From the NCBI GenBank assembly GCA_937942935.1, contig CALDGT010000221.1:1-17985 (forward strand): DNA of 17,985 nucleotides. The letters are read 5' to 3'. The stretch comes from an uncultured Chloroflexota bacterium. GTDB lineage: Bacteria > Chloroflexota > Anaerolineae > Aggregatilineales > Phototrophicaceae. The notes below the pieces were generated by a model. It worked only from the letters and a program-made list of their open reading frames with translations. It made no database searches and had not been told where the DNA came from. Positions within the stretch are counted from its first letter, which is position 1. Each line of letters opens with the position of its first letter. Shown here one piece after another: positions 6,927-13,739 of the stretch. The position numbers were made by a program, and so were the translations under genes.

Positions 6927-8213
6927 TTATTGTCTTTGGGCGCGGCGGTTATCCAAAAAGGCTTGGATATATACAATGACCTTATCGAGTTCTGCTTGAT
7001 GCTCTGGCAACAATTTTTGTACACTGCCAAGTGTCTCTAAGAGCAATTCTAATGGATAATCACCATCTGTTGGGGCAATGCCAAGCGCAACATCAATCAC
7101 ATCCCATGCTTCTTTGAATTTGCCTTGTGCCAAGCGAGACGTAATTAAATCGGCGTGCGCCCAATAATTATCTACATCAGCAAAGGCTTCGGCTTGTGCC
7201 AAGCGTTCCACCCGCTTAAATGTATCAACCATTTTGGTGCGCTCGCCTGTTTGCAGATACAGCATCGCCAAATTGCTGAATGGATAAGATGAACTTTTGG
7301 TGGCACGAGTGGCGGCTTCATATTTGGTGATGGCTTCTTTGAATTGCCCCCGACGACGATACAACCCACCTAATGCGCCCCACCACGATTCACCATCTTC
7401 ATCTAATAAAGAGGGGGAATCGGGCAATACCTTGAGGAAATAGGCTTCGGATTGATTGTATAAAACATCCCGTTGTTGGCGTGTCTTCAGGCTTTCTTCG
7501 GGTTGTCCCTCTTTTTGTTGTTTATCTGCTAGTTTATCGAGTTTATCGCCCATACGCCGATACACATAACCGAGAGCCGCCACCGCTTGCGAAAAGGTGG
7601 GGTCTAATGCGATAGACCGTTCAATGTGCTTTTTCGCATCATCCAAATCACCTTTTTGGGTATACACATAACCCAAGCGATAATGAGTAATGGGGTTGGT
7701 CTCATCCAGTTCTAACGCCTTATGATAAGTTGCAATTGCACCCGCATAATCTTGTGTTTTATATTGGCGTTCTGCAAGAATCAACATTGAGAGGGCTAAA
7801 TTGGTGTTGGTTGTACGCCGTTGCACCGAATTTCGTAAATCTTCGGTATTTTTATTGAATGTACTAAAATACTCATCCATTTGCTTTTGGCGTTCAATTA
7901 AATCGGTCTCAAATTTCTCTTTGGCTTTTTTCAGTTCATTTTGTGCCGATGCCAACCGTGTTAGACCAATCGCCCCAGCAAGCACCGCGAGGATGGTTAA
8001 GACTGTCCCAAATGCCTCAAATAACCCTAATAGATTAAATGCAAGGTCATTGGCTGTTCGCGCCTCATCTAAGGCTTTTTCGGCTTCGGCTAAAATCGCT
8101 TGTGCTTGTGTATCGGTAGGTGGCACCGGAATCGGTGTTTCTTCTTGTGCTACAATGGGCAATGCCACCAAAAACACGATAAATAACAAAGCGAAAAACT
8201 TGATATATCGCAT
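6927..8213 (-). CDS. membrane-anchored coiled-coil TPR protein, partner of SLOG protein
   Basis: This gene encodes 428 aa. It has an N-terminal hydrophobic segment at 1-22 (signal peptide or first TM), a short extracytoplasmic region rich in P/T and A/E (23-60), a TM helix at about 63-86, then a charged coiled coil at about 90-130 (AQNELKKAKEKFETDLIERQ). TPR repeats follow from about 137 onward: clear units at 137-170 (AGAIATYHKALELDETNP), 173-206 (DDAKKHIERSIALDPTF), about 277-304 (FKEAITKYEAA) and about 309-340. Positive residues after the TM predict that the coiled coil and TPRs face the cytoplasm. AAGGGGG precedes the ATG, and the gap to the upstream SLOG gene is 12 nt, so the two are probably co-transcribed. 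TPRs usually bind protein partners. A specific function is not known. Confidence 0.88.
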   Translation of the reverse strand: MRYIKFFALLFIVFLVALPIVAQEETPIPVPPTDTQAQAILAEAEKALDEARTANDLAFNLLGLFEAFGTVLTILAVLAGAIGLTRLASAQNELKKAKEKFETDLIERQKQMDEYFSTFNKNTEDLRNSVQRRTTNTNLALSMLILAERQYKTQDYAGAIATYHKALELDETNPITHYRLGYVYTQKGDLDDAKKHIERSIALDPTFSQAVAALGYVYRRMGDKLDKLADKQQKEGQPEESLKTRQQRDVLYNQSEAYFLKVLPDSPSLLDEDGESWWGALGGLYRRRGQFKEAITKYEAATRATKSSSYPFSNLAMLYLQTGERTKMVDTFKRVERLAQAEAFADVDNYWAHADLITSRLAQGKFKEAWDVIDVALGIAPTDGDYPLELLLETLGSVQKLLPEHQAELDKVIVYIQAFLDNRRAQRQ

Positions 8214-8225
8214 AAAAGCCCCCTT

Positions 8226-9008
8226 CTAGGCATGTCCTAAAAATTTTATACTCAATTTTTGACGGATACTTTCCGCCCCTTCATTCGTCCCAACCAATTG
8301 AATATCACCACCTTTTAAGATAGCGCGTAAAATCGTTTGGGTGGTGCGTCCTGTGCGAAATGCTGTCGAAACTTCATCGGCGGCGCGTCCACTGCCATCT
8401 AAGACAATAATTGGCAATTTGTGCTTATCACGAGTCGTCGCCAGATAAATTTCTTGCATGGCGATTTTGCCCCCATTAATCAATATGCCAACGGCAGGCT
8501 TACGACCAGTTGTGCCAGCCCCACTCATCGTCATCGTCAGGTTAATAATCATCTCGCTCTCTGCGCCCCATTCATCTCCCTCGACCAACACAAAATGGGT
8601 ATGACCATCTTCGAGTTCGGCTTGAGCATTGGGGTTTGGATGGTCTGGGTACGAAACTAATCCGCGTGGCGAAACACCCAACAACGGAAATTTGTATTTG
8701 TTGCGGATGCGAATATCACCGCACATTTTCATGATGCCCGATTCTGTACCGCCATCAATCAATGTGATACCGTTTTTTTCTGCAAATAATGCCACCGCTT
8801 CCATCATCAATTCGGTCTGCTTTTTGTCGTAATCGCTCATACCCGATGCACCACCACTGATGAATAGAATTGGTTGTGGGGGCTTAAAGCCAAGCGTCCG
8901 CAACAAAAAGGCAGGATGTTCATTCGGTTTAGACCGAATTGCCCTCGCGGTGTTGCCATTAGGAAATTTTATGGTGAAAAGTGTATTCAAATTCGGTAGA
9001 CTACTCAT
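8226..9008 (-). CDS. SLOG-superfamily (LSDAT_prok, TRPM-like) nucleotide-sensor protein
   Basis: This 260-aa soluble protein is Rossmann-like. Motifs seen are PILFISGGASGM (46-57), LIDGGTESGIM (83-93), VEGDEWGAESEMI (142-153), GILINGGKIAMQE (174-186) and IVLDGSGRAADEV (201-213). Together they match the LSDAT_prok branch of the SLOG superfamily, related to the N-terminal domain of TRPM channels and more distantly to LOG/DprA. These are predicted to bind nucleotides or NAD-derived ligands and act as sensors; no enzyme activity is assured. The ATG at 9008 follows AGGAT and AGAG purine-rich stretches on the minus strand. It is the first gene of a two-gene unit with a membrane TPR protein. SLOG proteins are known to pair with membrane effector or scaffold proteins, which fits. 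It is divergent from mutY with only 53 nt between the starts. Confidence 0.82.
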   Translation of the reverse strand: MSSLPNLNTLFTIKFPNGNTARAIRSKPNEHPAFLLRTLGFKPPQPILFISGGASGMSDYDKKQTELMMEAVALFAEKNGITLIDGGTESGIMKMCGDIRIRNKYKFPLLGVSPRGLVSYPDHPNPNAQAELEDGHTHFVLVEGDEWGAESEMIINLTMTMSGAGTTGRKPAVGILINGGKIAMQEIYLATTRDKHKLPIIVLDGSGRAADEVSTAFRTGRTTQTILRAILKGGDIQLVGTNEGAESIRQKLSIKFLGHA

Positions 9009-9061
9009 TATTCTCTATTTATCCTATCACTTCACCTACCATCAGAAGAGATGTGATTCTC

Positions 9062-10162
9062 ATGACAGCACCCTTTTATCAAGCCTTACTATCTTGGTAT
9101 GACCAAAATGCCAACCCACTCCCATGGCGGATATTGCCACATGAGCGCCCTCATACCATGCCAAATCCATATTATGTTTGGCTTTCAGAAATCATGCTCC
9201 AACAAACACAAGTGGAAACCGTCATTCCCTATTATACTCGTTTTATCAAAGCCTACCCAACCATTCATAACCTAGCCAATGCCCCATTAGATGAAGTCTT
9301 AAAAATGTGGGAAGGTTTAGGATATTATAGCCGTTGTCGTAATTTACACCACACCGCCAAGCACATTTCTGCCCAAAATGGGCAATTCCCCCCAACTATT
9401 GAGGGGCTGATGAGCCTGTCTGGTATAGGTCGTTATACCGCAGGGGCAATCGCCAGCATTGCTTTTGATTTGCCTGCTTCTGTACTCGATGGCAATGTCA
9501 TCCGTATTTTTGCCCGTCTCACCGATTTGCCCGATGATGTCACCTTGCCCACCACCAAAGATGCCCTTTGGAAATTAGCAGATGAGTGGATTCCATCGGA
9601 ACGGGCAGGCGATTATAACCAAGCCTTGATGATGCTAGGGCAAACCACCTGCACCCCAAAAAATCCCAAGTGCGAGGCATGTCCCATTCAGGCACATTGC
9701 CAAGCCTTCGCCAACAACACCCAATCAGACCGCCCTGTTAAGGCAAAAAAAGCGCCCACCCCACATTATGATGTGGCGGCGGGTGTGATTTATGGGGCAG
9801 ATGGCAAAATCCTTATCGCACAACGCCCTCCAGAAGGATTACTGGGCGGATTATGGGAATTTCCGGGTGGCAAGCAAGAGGCTGGCGAAACCATGCCTCA
9901 AACCCTCGTGCGCGAATTGCAAGAAGAATTGGGCGTTACGGTGGCTGTTGATGATTTAATTGTTAAGGTCAAACACGCATTCACCCATTTCAAGATTACG
10001 CTTCATGCCTATGCGTGTCATATTGTGGATGGCACACCCCAAAAATTGGATGTCCACGATTTTGCATGGGTCACATTGGATGAACTGAGCAAGTATGCGT
10101 TTGGTAAAGCCGATAGAGGGGTGATTGAGGCATTATTAGACCGCAAAAATCGGTTATTTTGA
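9062..10162 (+). CDS. mutY: A/G-specific adenine DNA glycosylase MutY with intact Nudix box
   Basis: This 366-aa base-excision repair enzyme removes adenine opposite 8-oxoguanine. E43 (SEIMLQQTQ) and D143 (LDGN) are the catalytic pair, with the HhH motif at about 118-129 (SLSGIGRYTAGA). The 4Fe-4S ligands C197-x6-C204-x2-C207-x5-C213 are all present. The C-terminal MutT-like domain (about 235-366) has the FTH motif (307-309), corresponding to the FSH loop used to recognise 8-oxoG. It also has a complete Nudix signature from G270 to V292 (G-x5-E-x7-REL-x-EELGV). Many MutY proteins have a degenerate Nudix box, so hydrolase activity is possible here. I chose the ATG at 9062 because AGAAGAG (9044-9050) lies upstream and MutY homologs start near this point. 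The 27-residue upstream extension (from 8981) would overlap the divergent SLOG gene. Confidence 0.95.
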   Translation: MTAPFYQALLSWYDQNANPLPWRILPHERPHTMPNPYYVWLSEIMLQQTQVETVIPYYTRFIKAYPTIHNLANAPLDEVLKMWEGLGYYSRCRNLHHTAKHISAQNGQFPPTIEGLMSLSGIGRYTAGAIASIAFDLPASVLDGNVIRIFARLTDLPDDVTLPTTKDALWKLADEWIPSERAGDYNQALMMLGQTTCTPKNPKCEACPIQAHCQAFANNTQSDRPVKAKKAPTPHYDVAAGVIYGADGKILIAQRPPEGLLGGLWEFPGGKQEAGETMPQTLVRELQEELGVTVAVDDLIVKVKHAFTHFKITLHAYACHIVDGTPQKLDVHDFAWVTLDELSKYAFGKADRGVIEALLDRKNRLF

Positions 10163-10171
10163 GATGAAATC

Positions 10172-10209
10172 ATCCCGTAGAGGCTTGCCATGGCACACCT
10201 CTACGGGAT
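10172..10209. repeat. dispersed palindrome, copy 3 (diverged 38-bp hairpin)
   Basis: The arms ATCCCGTAGAGGCTTGCCA (10172-10190) and TGGCACACCTCTACGGGAT (10191-10209) pair except for two adjacent mismatches. Relative to the copy at 4929-4956, the fifth base of the GTAGG arm changes G to A and its partner changes C to T, so that pair is preserved. The element lies between the convergent mutY (stop 10162) and malG (stop 10258) genes and may limit read-through from both, but there is no T-tract. The rest of the gap, 10210-10257, shows nothing recognisable. Confidence 0.85.
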
Positions 10210-10257
10210 AGGTGTTATTCAAATGAGGAACATCTTGTGTAGTTGTGTTTTATGACT

Positions 10258-11181
10258 TTACCCCTTCACACCACCAGATGTTAACCCGCTAACCAAATAT
10301 TTTTGGGCATAGAAGAAACCGATAATCACGGGGATTGTGACCAAAACAGACCCCGCCGCCAAATGATGCCAATTGGTCGCAAACTCAAACACAAATGAGC
10401 GCAGACCAACAGGTAATGTGCGATTTTCTTCTTTGGACATAAAAGTGAGCGCAAACATGAACTCGTTCCATGCTGTCATAAAATTATAGAACGATACCAC
10501 CGATAAGCCGGGTAAGGTGAGGGGCAGGGCAATGCGCCAATACGCCCCAAAGGGGGTGCATCCATCCACAATCGCCGCCTCTTCGAGGTCATAGGGGATG
10601 GCATCGAAAAAGCCTTTGAGCATCCACACACTAAAGGGTAAGGCGATGGTGCTATAGGCGATAATCAACCCCTGAAAGGTATCGAGCAATTGAAGCTCTT
10701 TGAACATATTGTAGAGTGGGATGACCAAAATCGCACCCGGAAACATCTGTGTGATGAGAAACCCAATGAGCAACAAGCGCCGTCCTCTAAACAAAAATCG
10801 TGAGAGGGCATAGGCACAAGATGCCGCTAAAAGCACCCCGATAATCGTTGTGATGCCCGCAACAGTGAGACTATTACTCGCCCAACGCCAGAACAAATTA
10901 ATTTCGCCTTGTCCTTTAATTTCTTTGGTCATGCCAAACATGACATATTCATAATTGGCGACTGTGAAATTTTCGGGGATGATGCTAATGCTACTGCTTT
11001 GAATTTCGGGTAATGTTTTGAATGACATCGAAACGACCCAAAAAACAGGAAACACCATAATGATGCAGGTTAGGATGAGGACGATATGTGTGATGAGATT
11101 GCCCACCTTCATGGGTTCTCTGTACTTTTTATTCATCGTCACAGTTTGACCTTTTTCAAGCGACTTAATCGTGGTCGTCAT
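10258..11181 (-). CDS. malG: MalG-type carbohydrate ABC transporter permease
   Basis: This 307-aa inner-membrane permease belongs to a binding-protein-dependent sugar importer. It has six predicted TM segments, the first at about 30-52. The cytoplasmic EAA loop is at about 199-219 (LEEAAIVDGCTPFGAYWR, followed by IALPLTLPG), the docking site for the ATPase. The C-terminus ends in SGGVKG, typical of MalG-like proteins. The start codon overlaps the malF stop in an ATGA (11178-11181), indicating translational coupling, and GGAGAG lies 7 nt upstream. An alternative start at M16 (MNKKY) is possible. The sugar may be a maltodextrin or a related oligosaccharide. The symbol reflects the family, not a proven substrate. 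No malK/msmX ATPase gene follows. Confidence 0.9.
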   Translation of the reverse strand: MTTTIKSLEKGQTVTMNKKYREPMKVGNLITHIVLILTCIIMVFPVFWVVSMSFKTLPEIQSSSISIIPENFTVANYEYVMFGMTKEIKGQGEINLFWRWASNSLTVAGITTIIGVLLAASCAYALSRFLFRGRRLLLIGFLITQMFPGAILVIPLYNMFKELQLLDTFQGLIIAYSTIALPFSVWMLKGFFDAIPYDLEEAAIVDGCTPFGAYWRIALPLTLPGLSVVSFYNFMTAWNEFMFALTFMSKEENRTLPVGLRSFVFEFATNWHHLAAGSVLVTIPVIIGFFYAQKYLVSGLTSGGVKG

Positions 11182-12122
11182 AAAGCACTCTCCTGACCGG
11201 GGCGACTGAGTACCCGAATATAGACAAAGCTAAAGAATAAAAGCAATGCTAAGATGATGGCAGAATAGGCGGCAGAGATGCCATATTGTTCTTGGTCGCG
11301 CCCAAGTCGCCATGCCCACGTTGCCAAAATTTCAGTTTGGCGAGAGGGGTCGCCTTCAGAGACCAAGAAAATGACATTGAAGCTATTGAATGTCCAAATA
11401 ACACCCAATAAAACGGCAGTCATCATCACAGGACGGAGCATGGGTAAGGTGATGCCTGTGAATTTCTGTCGCCAATTTGCGCCATCCACTTCTGCCGCTT
11501 CGTATAAATCACCGGGGATGCTTTGCAAACCACCGAGCATTGTCACCATGTTGAATGGAACAGCTAACCACGTATTTGCAATTACAACCGCTATCATGGC
11601 GGTGGTTGGGTCTGCAAACCAGTTAATATCTGTGCCGAAGAAGTTATTGATGAATCCGTATTCGCTGTTATACAAAAATTTCCAGACGAATGCAGATATA
11701 TACGAGGGAACAGCCCAAGGCAAAATGAGCGCCACCCGATAAACGGCTCTGTAGCGGATATTGCGATTGAGCAGTAATGCCAATCCTAATCCGAGCAAGA
11801 TATGGGGGACAATATTTGCGGCTGTCCAGATGAGGGTTTGTCCAAATACTTGCCAAAAGTAATACCGTTCATCTTCAAAAATATTGATGTAATTGCGTAA
11901 ACAACTGATAGGGGGGACTAATTCATCTTTGTTGCTATCAATGTTGCATTGTAGTTCGTATGATGAGGGAGTGAACTTTCCACCGATGAGTTTTGCACTA
12001 TTAAATTTATCGGCATTGGTAAAACTTAAATAAATCCCATTCACAAGGGGATAAAAAACCAACAATAGTGTTGCGATAACGGCGGGTGCAATGAAAAAAT
12101 AGGCAATGCGTCTTTTGACCAT
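11178..12122 (-). CDS. malF: MalF-type carbohydrate ABC transporter permease
   Basis: This 314-aa permease pairs with MalG. The start is the ATG at 12122 (MVKRRIAYFF), preceded by AAGGAA at 8-9 nt. A frame extension to 12197 would run through a hairpin and is rejected. TM1 follows immediately (AYFFIAPAVIATLLLVFYPL). A loop outside the membrane of about 60 residues follows, with two cysteines (C33-like in LQCNI and SCLRN), and is much shorter than the P2 loop of E. coli MalF. Further TM helices then lead to the EAA loop (DLYEAAEVDGANWRQKFTG). The C-terminus ends in SRPGQESAL. The gene is second in the operon, 96 nt after malE. It shares the gap with a stem-loop that may reduce its expression relative to malE. 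Confidence 0.9.
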   Translation of the reverse strand: MVKRRIAYFFIAPAVIATLLLVFYPLVNGIYLSFTNADKFNSAKLIGGKFTPSSYELQCNIDSNKDELVPPISCLRNYINIFEDERYYFWQVFGQTLIWTAANIVPHILLGLGLALLLNRNIRYRAVYRVALILPWAVPSYISAFVWKFLYNSEYGFINNFFGTDINWFADPTTAMIAVVIANTWLAVPFNMVTMLGGLQSIPGDLYEAAEVDGANWRQKFTGITLPMLRPVMMTAVLLGVIWTFNSFNVIFLVSEGDPSRQTEILATWAWRLGRDQEQYGISAAYSAIILALLLFFSFVYIRVLSRPGQESAL

Positions 12123-12172
12123 ATCTGCTATTCCTTGCCACAAATGCCATATTTGGCAGGTTGATAAATAAA

Positions 12173-12197
12173 ATGAGGGGAGACTTGCTCCCCTCAT
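12173..12197 (-). terminator. malE-malF intergenic stem-loop (attenuator or partial terminator)
   Basis: The arms ATGAGGGGAG (12173-12182) and CTCCCCTCAT (12188-12197) are perfect complements around a 5-nt loop. On the minus strand the stem is followed by TTTATTTATC (12163-12172), a U-rich tail. It lies 22 nt after the malE stop (12219-12221) and 50 nt before the malF ATG. It probably lets part of transcription stop or protects the upstream malE message, giving excess binding protein over permease. E. coli uses an intergenic structure between malE and malF for this purpose. Confidence 0.6.
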
Positions 12198-12218
12198 CAG
12201 GTTTATTTAGGGTGCTTC

Positions 12219-13490
12219 TTATTCACCGGGTGCAGGGGGTTCAGATTCGAGCAAGAGTTCCCATGCGGCGGCTACTGCATCCATCGCTTCTTGGGCATCT
12301 TTTTGCCCCAAAATGACGGCTTGGTATTGAGCGCCAAATTCGGTGTAGATAGAGCCACCAGCGACCAAAACTGGGCGGTTGGTTGCAACTTGCATTTGAG
12401 CCAAGAAGCCTTGCAAAATTTCGTTGCTGGCAAGTTCTTCATTTTCATAGGCTTCGAGCAAGGTTGGGACCAAGTTCAATTCGAGGGCGAGTTTCACTTG
12501 GTTGTCGACACTGTTCAAGCAACGAACAAAAGCCAAAGATTCTTCTGGATAATCTGTACCAGCATAGATGGTATAACCATGACCACCGACTGGTGAACCT
12601 TGACCAACTGGACCTGCGGGGATGGGGGCAACACCGAGGTTGGTGGGGTCTTCAAAGGCTGGACCAGAGAGGATGTCTGCGGTTGCCCATGGACCAATGA
12701 AGTGCATGGCGGCGGTACCTTCTTTGAAGGCGGTCATCGAATTGCCATATTGGTTGGTTGGGTCGTATGCGGGTCCCATGCTACCTTCTTCCAACATGCC
12801 AGTGACCCAAGCAAGGGCTTCAACGGTGCCTTCGCTATTCACGCCAATGCTGAATGTGCCGTCTTCGTTGACGGTAATCAAGCTACCACCGTAGCCCCAC
12901 ATCACAGCTTGGAAGGGATATTCTGCCCAGAGGGTCGCTAAACCATAAACAGGAGCATCTTCGGTGCTGAGTGCTTCGCTGACGGCGAGGGCGGCGGCGC
13001 GTAATTCTTCGAGGGTGGTTGGAACAGTTTCGATACCAGCGGCGGCAAGCATGGCTTTGTTATAGACCAATGCGGGGGCATCTGTAACTTGTGGGAGACC
13101 CCAAACACGTCCACCCCATGTATTGTAATTGAAGGGGGCGACCAAATAGCTAGCGCGTTCTTCTTCTGTCACCATGTCGGTGATGTCGAGTGTATAGCCG
13201 AGGGCGGCAAATTCTGGACCCCAAGCCACTTCTGTACGCAACACATCGGGCGCATTGTCGCCTTGGGCGGCGGTACGATAGGTTGCTTGTGCTTGGTCAA
13301 ATGGAACATATTCGTAATTGACGGTGATGCCTAATTCTGTGGCACATTCTTCAACAATGACACCAAAAACTTCGCGTTCTTGGTCATTCATGGTGTCCCA
13401 GTAGGTGATGACGACATCTTGAGCAACACTCAATCCACTGACGACTAAAATCATAACAACTGTTAATCCAAGTAAAACTAAACGTTTCAT
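12219..13490 (-). CDS. malE: MalE-type carbohydrate ABC transporter substrate-binding protein
   Basis: This 423-aa extracellular solute-binding protein belongs to family 1. The signal peptide is residues 1-23 with cleavage after SVA; there is no lipobox cysteine, so it is not a lipoprotein. The mature protein begins QDVVITYWDTMNDQE. Recognisable landmarks are AQGDNAPDVLRTEVAWGPEFA, a hinge segment IGPWATADILSG, and the late VGGHGYTIYAGTDYPEESLAF motif of maltodextrin-binding proteins. AGGAGA (13499-13504, minus) is 8 nt from the ATG. It is first in the operon malE-malF-malG, and its own promoter lies at 13546-13573. A substrate cannot be fixed from sequence alone; maltose/maltodextrin or another oligosaccharide is likely. 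Confidence 0.9.
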   Translation of the reverse strand: MKRLVLLGLTVVMILVVSGLSVAQDVVITYWDTMNDQEREVFGVIVEECATELGITVNYEYVPFDQAQATYRTAAQGDNAPDVLRTEVAWGPEFAALGYTLDITDMVTEEERASYLVAPFNYNTWGGRVWGLPQVTDAPALVYNKAMLAAAGIETVPTTLEELRAAALAVSEALSTEDAPVYGLATLWAEYPFQAVMWGYGGSLITVNEDGTFSIGVNSEGTVEALAWVTGMLEEGSMGPAYDPTNQYGNSMTAFKEGTAAMHFIGPWATADILSGPAFEDPTNLGVAPIPAGPVGQGSPVGGHGYTIYAGTDYPEESLAFVRCLNSVDNQVKLALELNLVPTLLEAYENEELASNEILQGFLAQMQVATNRPVLVAGGSIYTEFGAQYQAVILGQKDAQEAMDAVAAAWELLLESEPPAPGE

Positions 13491-13545
13491 TCTCTATTTC
13501 TCCTATGTGATAGAAGTATCTTTATGGTTGATTAAACCATGAGGC

Positions 13546-13573
13546 ATTATAACGCCTTAGAAAACGATTCCAA
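13546..13573 (-). promoter_or_regulatory. malE promoter with LacI-family-like operator in the spacer
   Basis: On the minus strand, a -35 TTGGAA (13573-13568) and a -10 TATAAT (13551-13546) are separated by 16 bp, giving a leader of about 50 nt to the malE ATG. The sequence AGAAAACGATTCCA (13559-13572, plus strand) lies between and over these boxes. It matches 12 of 14 positions of the CcpA-type cre pattern TGWAANCGNTNWCA and has the central CG of LacI-family operators. A related core AAATCGTTTT lies at 13639-13648, 78 bp away between CG centres. Repression by a sugar-responsive LacI-type regulator is an inference; none is encoded in the window. Confidence 0.55.
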
Positions 13574-13638
13574 ATAAAAAATATGGACAATTTGCACAAA
13601 TTTATGAAAATAACATTAATGGAGCATTGGTTTTAGAT

Positions 13639-13648
13639 AAATCGTTTT
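13639..13648. promoter_or_regulatory. second possible LacI-type operator core between malE and guaA
   Basis: The sequence AAATCGTTTT carries the same A-rich/CG/T-rich core as the malE promoter operator, in inverted orientation (AAAACGATT at 13561-13569 versus AATCGTTTT at 13640-13648). It could be an auxiliary site for looping or simply AT-rich chance. The 249-nt region 13491-13739 holds this site, the malE promoter and a weak guaA promoter, and nothing else that I can see. Confidence 0.25.
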
Positions 13649-13695
13649 ATTATTTTCTTCATCAAAAATGCCTCGCATATCCCCCAAAAACCGAT

Positions 13696-13726
13696 TAAAA
13701 TGAGCTATCTACCAACAATTTGAGGG
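13696..13726 (+). promoter_or_regulatory. probable guaA -10 box and ribosome binding site
   Basis: TAAAAT (13696-13701) could be a -10 box about 40 nt before the guaA ATG, without a convincing -35. GAGGG (13722-13726) is the only Shine-Dalgarno-like stretch before the ATG, at a rather long 13-nt spacing. No riboswitch-like fold is evident in the short leader. Confidence 0.3.
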
Positions 13727-13739
13727 ATAAAATCACATT

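Noticed and set aside
7801..8229. 142-aa open frame opposite the TPR gene
   Set aside because: It lies antisense to a clear coding region; its composition reflects the complementary codons, not a protein family.
8981..9061. Longer mutY start at 8981
   Set aside because: It would overlap the divergent SLOG gene and adds 27 residues not seen in the MutY family; the ATG at 9062 fits the conserved start.
11278..11742. 154-aa open frame on the plus strand
   Set aside because: It is a shadow of malF on the opposite strand, with no domain pattern and no ribosome binding site.
12123..12197. N-terminal extension of malF to an ATG at 12197
   Set aside because: It would translate through the intergenic hairpin and lacks a ribosome binding site; the ATG at 12122 has AAGGAA upstream and gives the normal MalF N-terminus.
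13491..13739. Riboswitch upstream of guaA
   Set aside because: The leader is short and AT-rich with no recognisable purine or other aptamer core.
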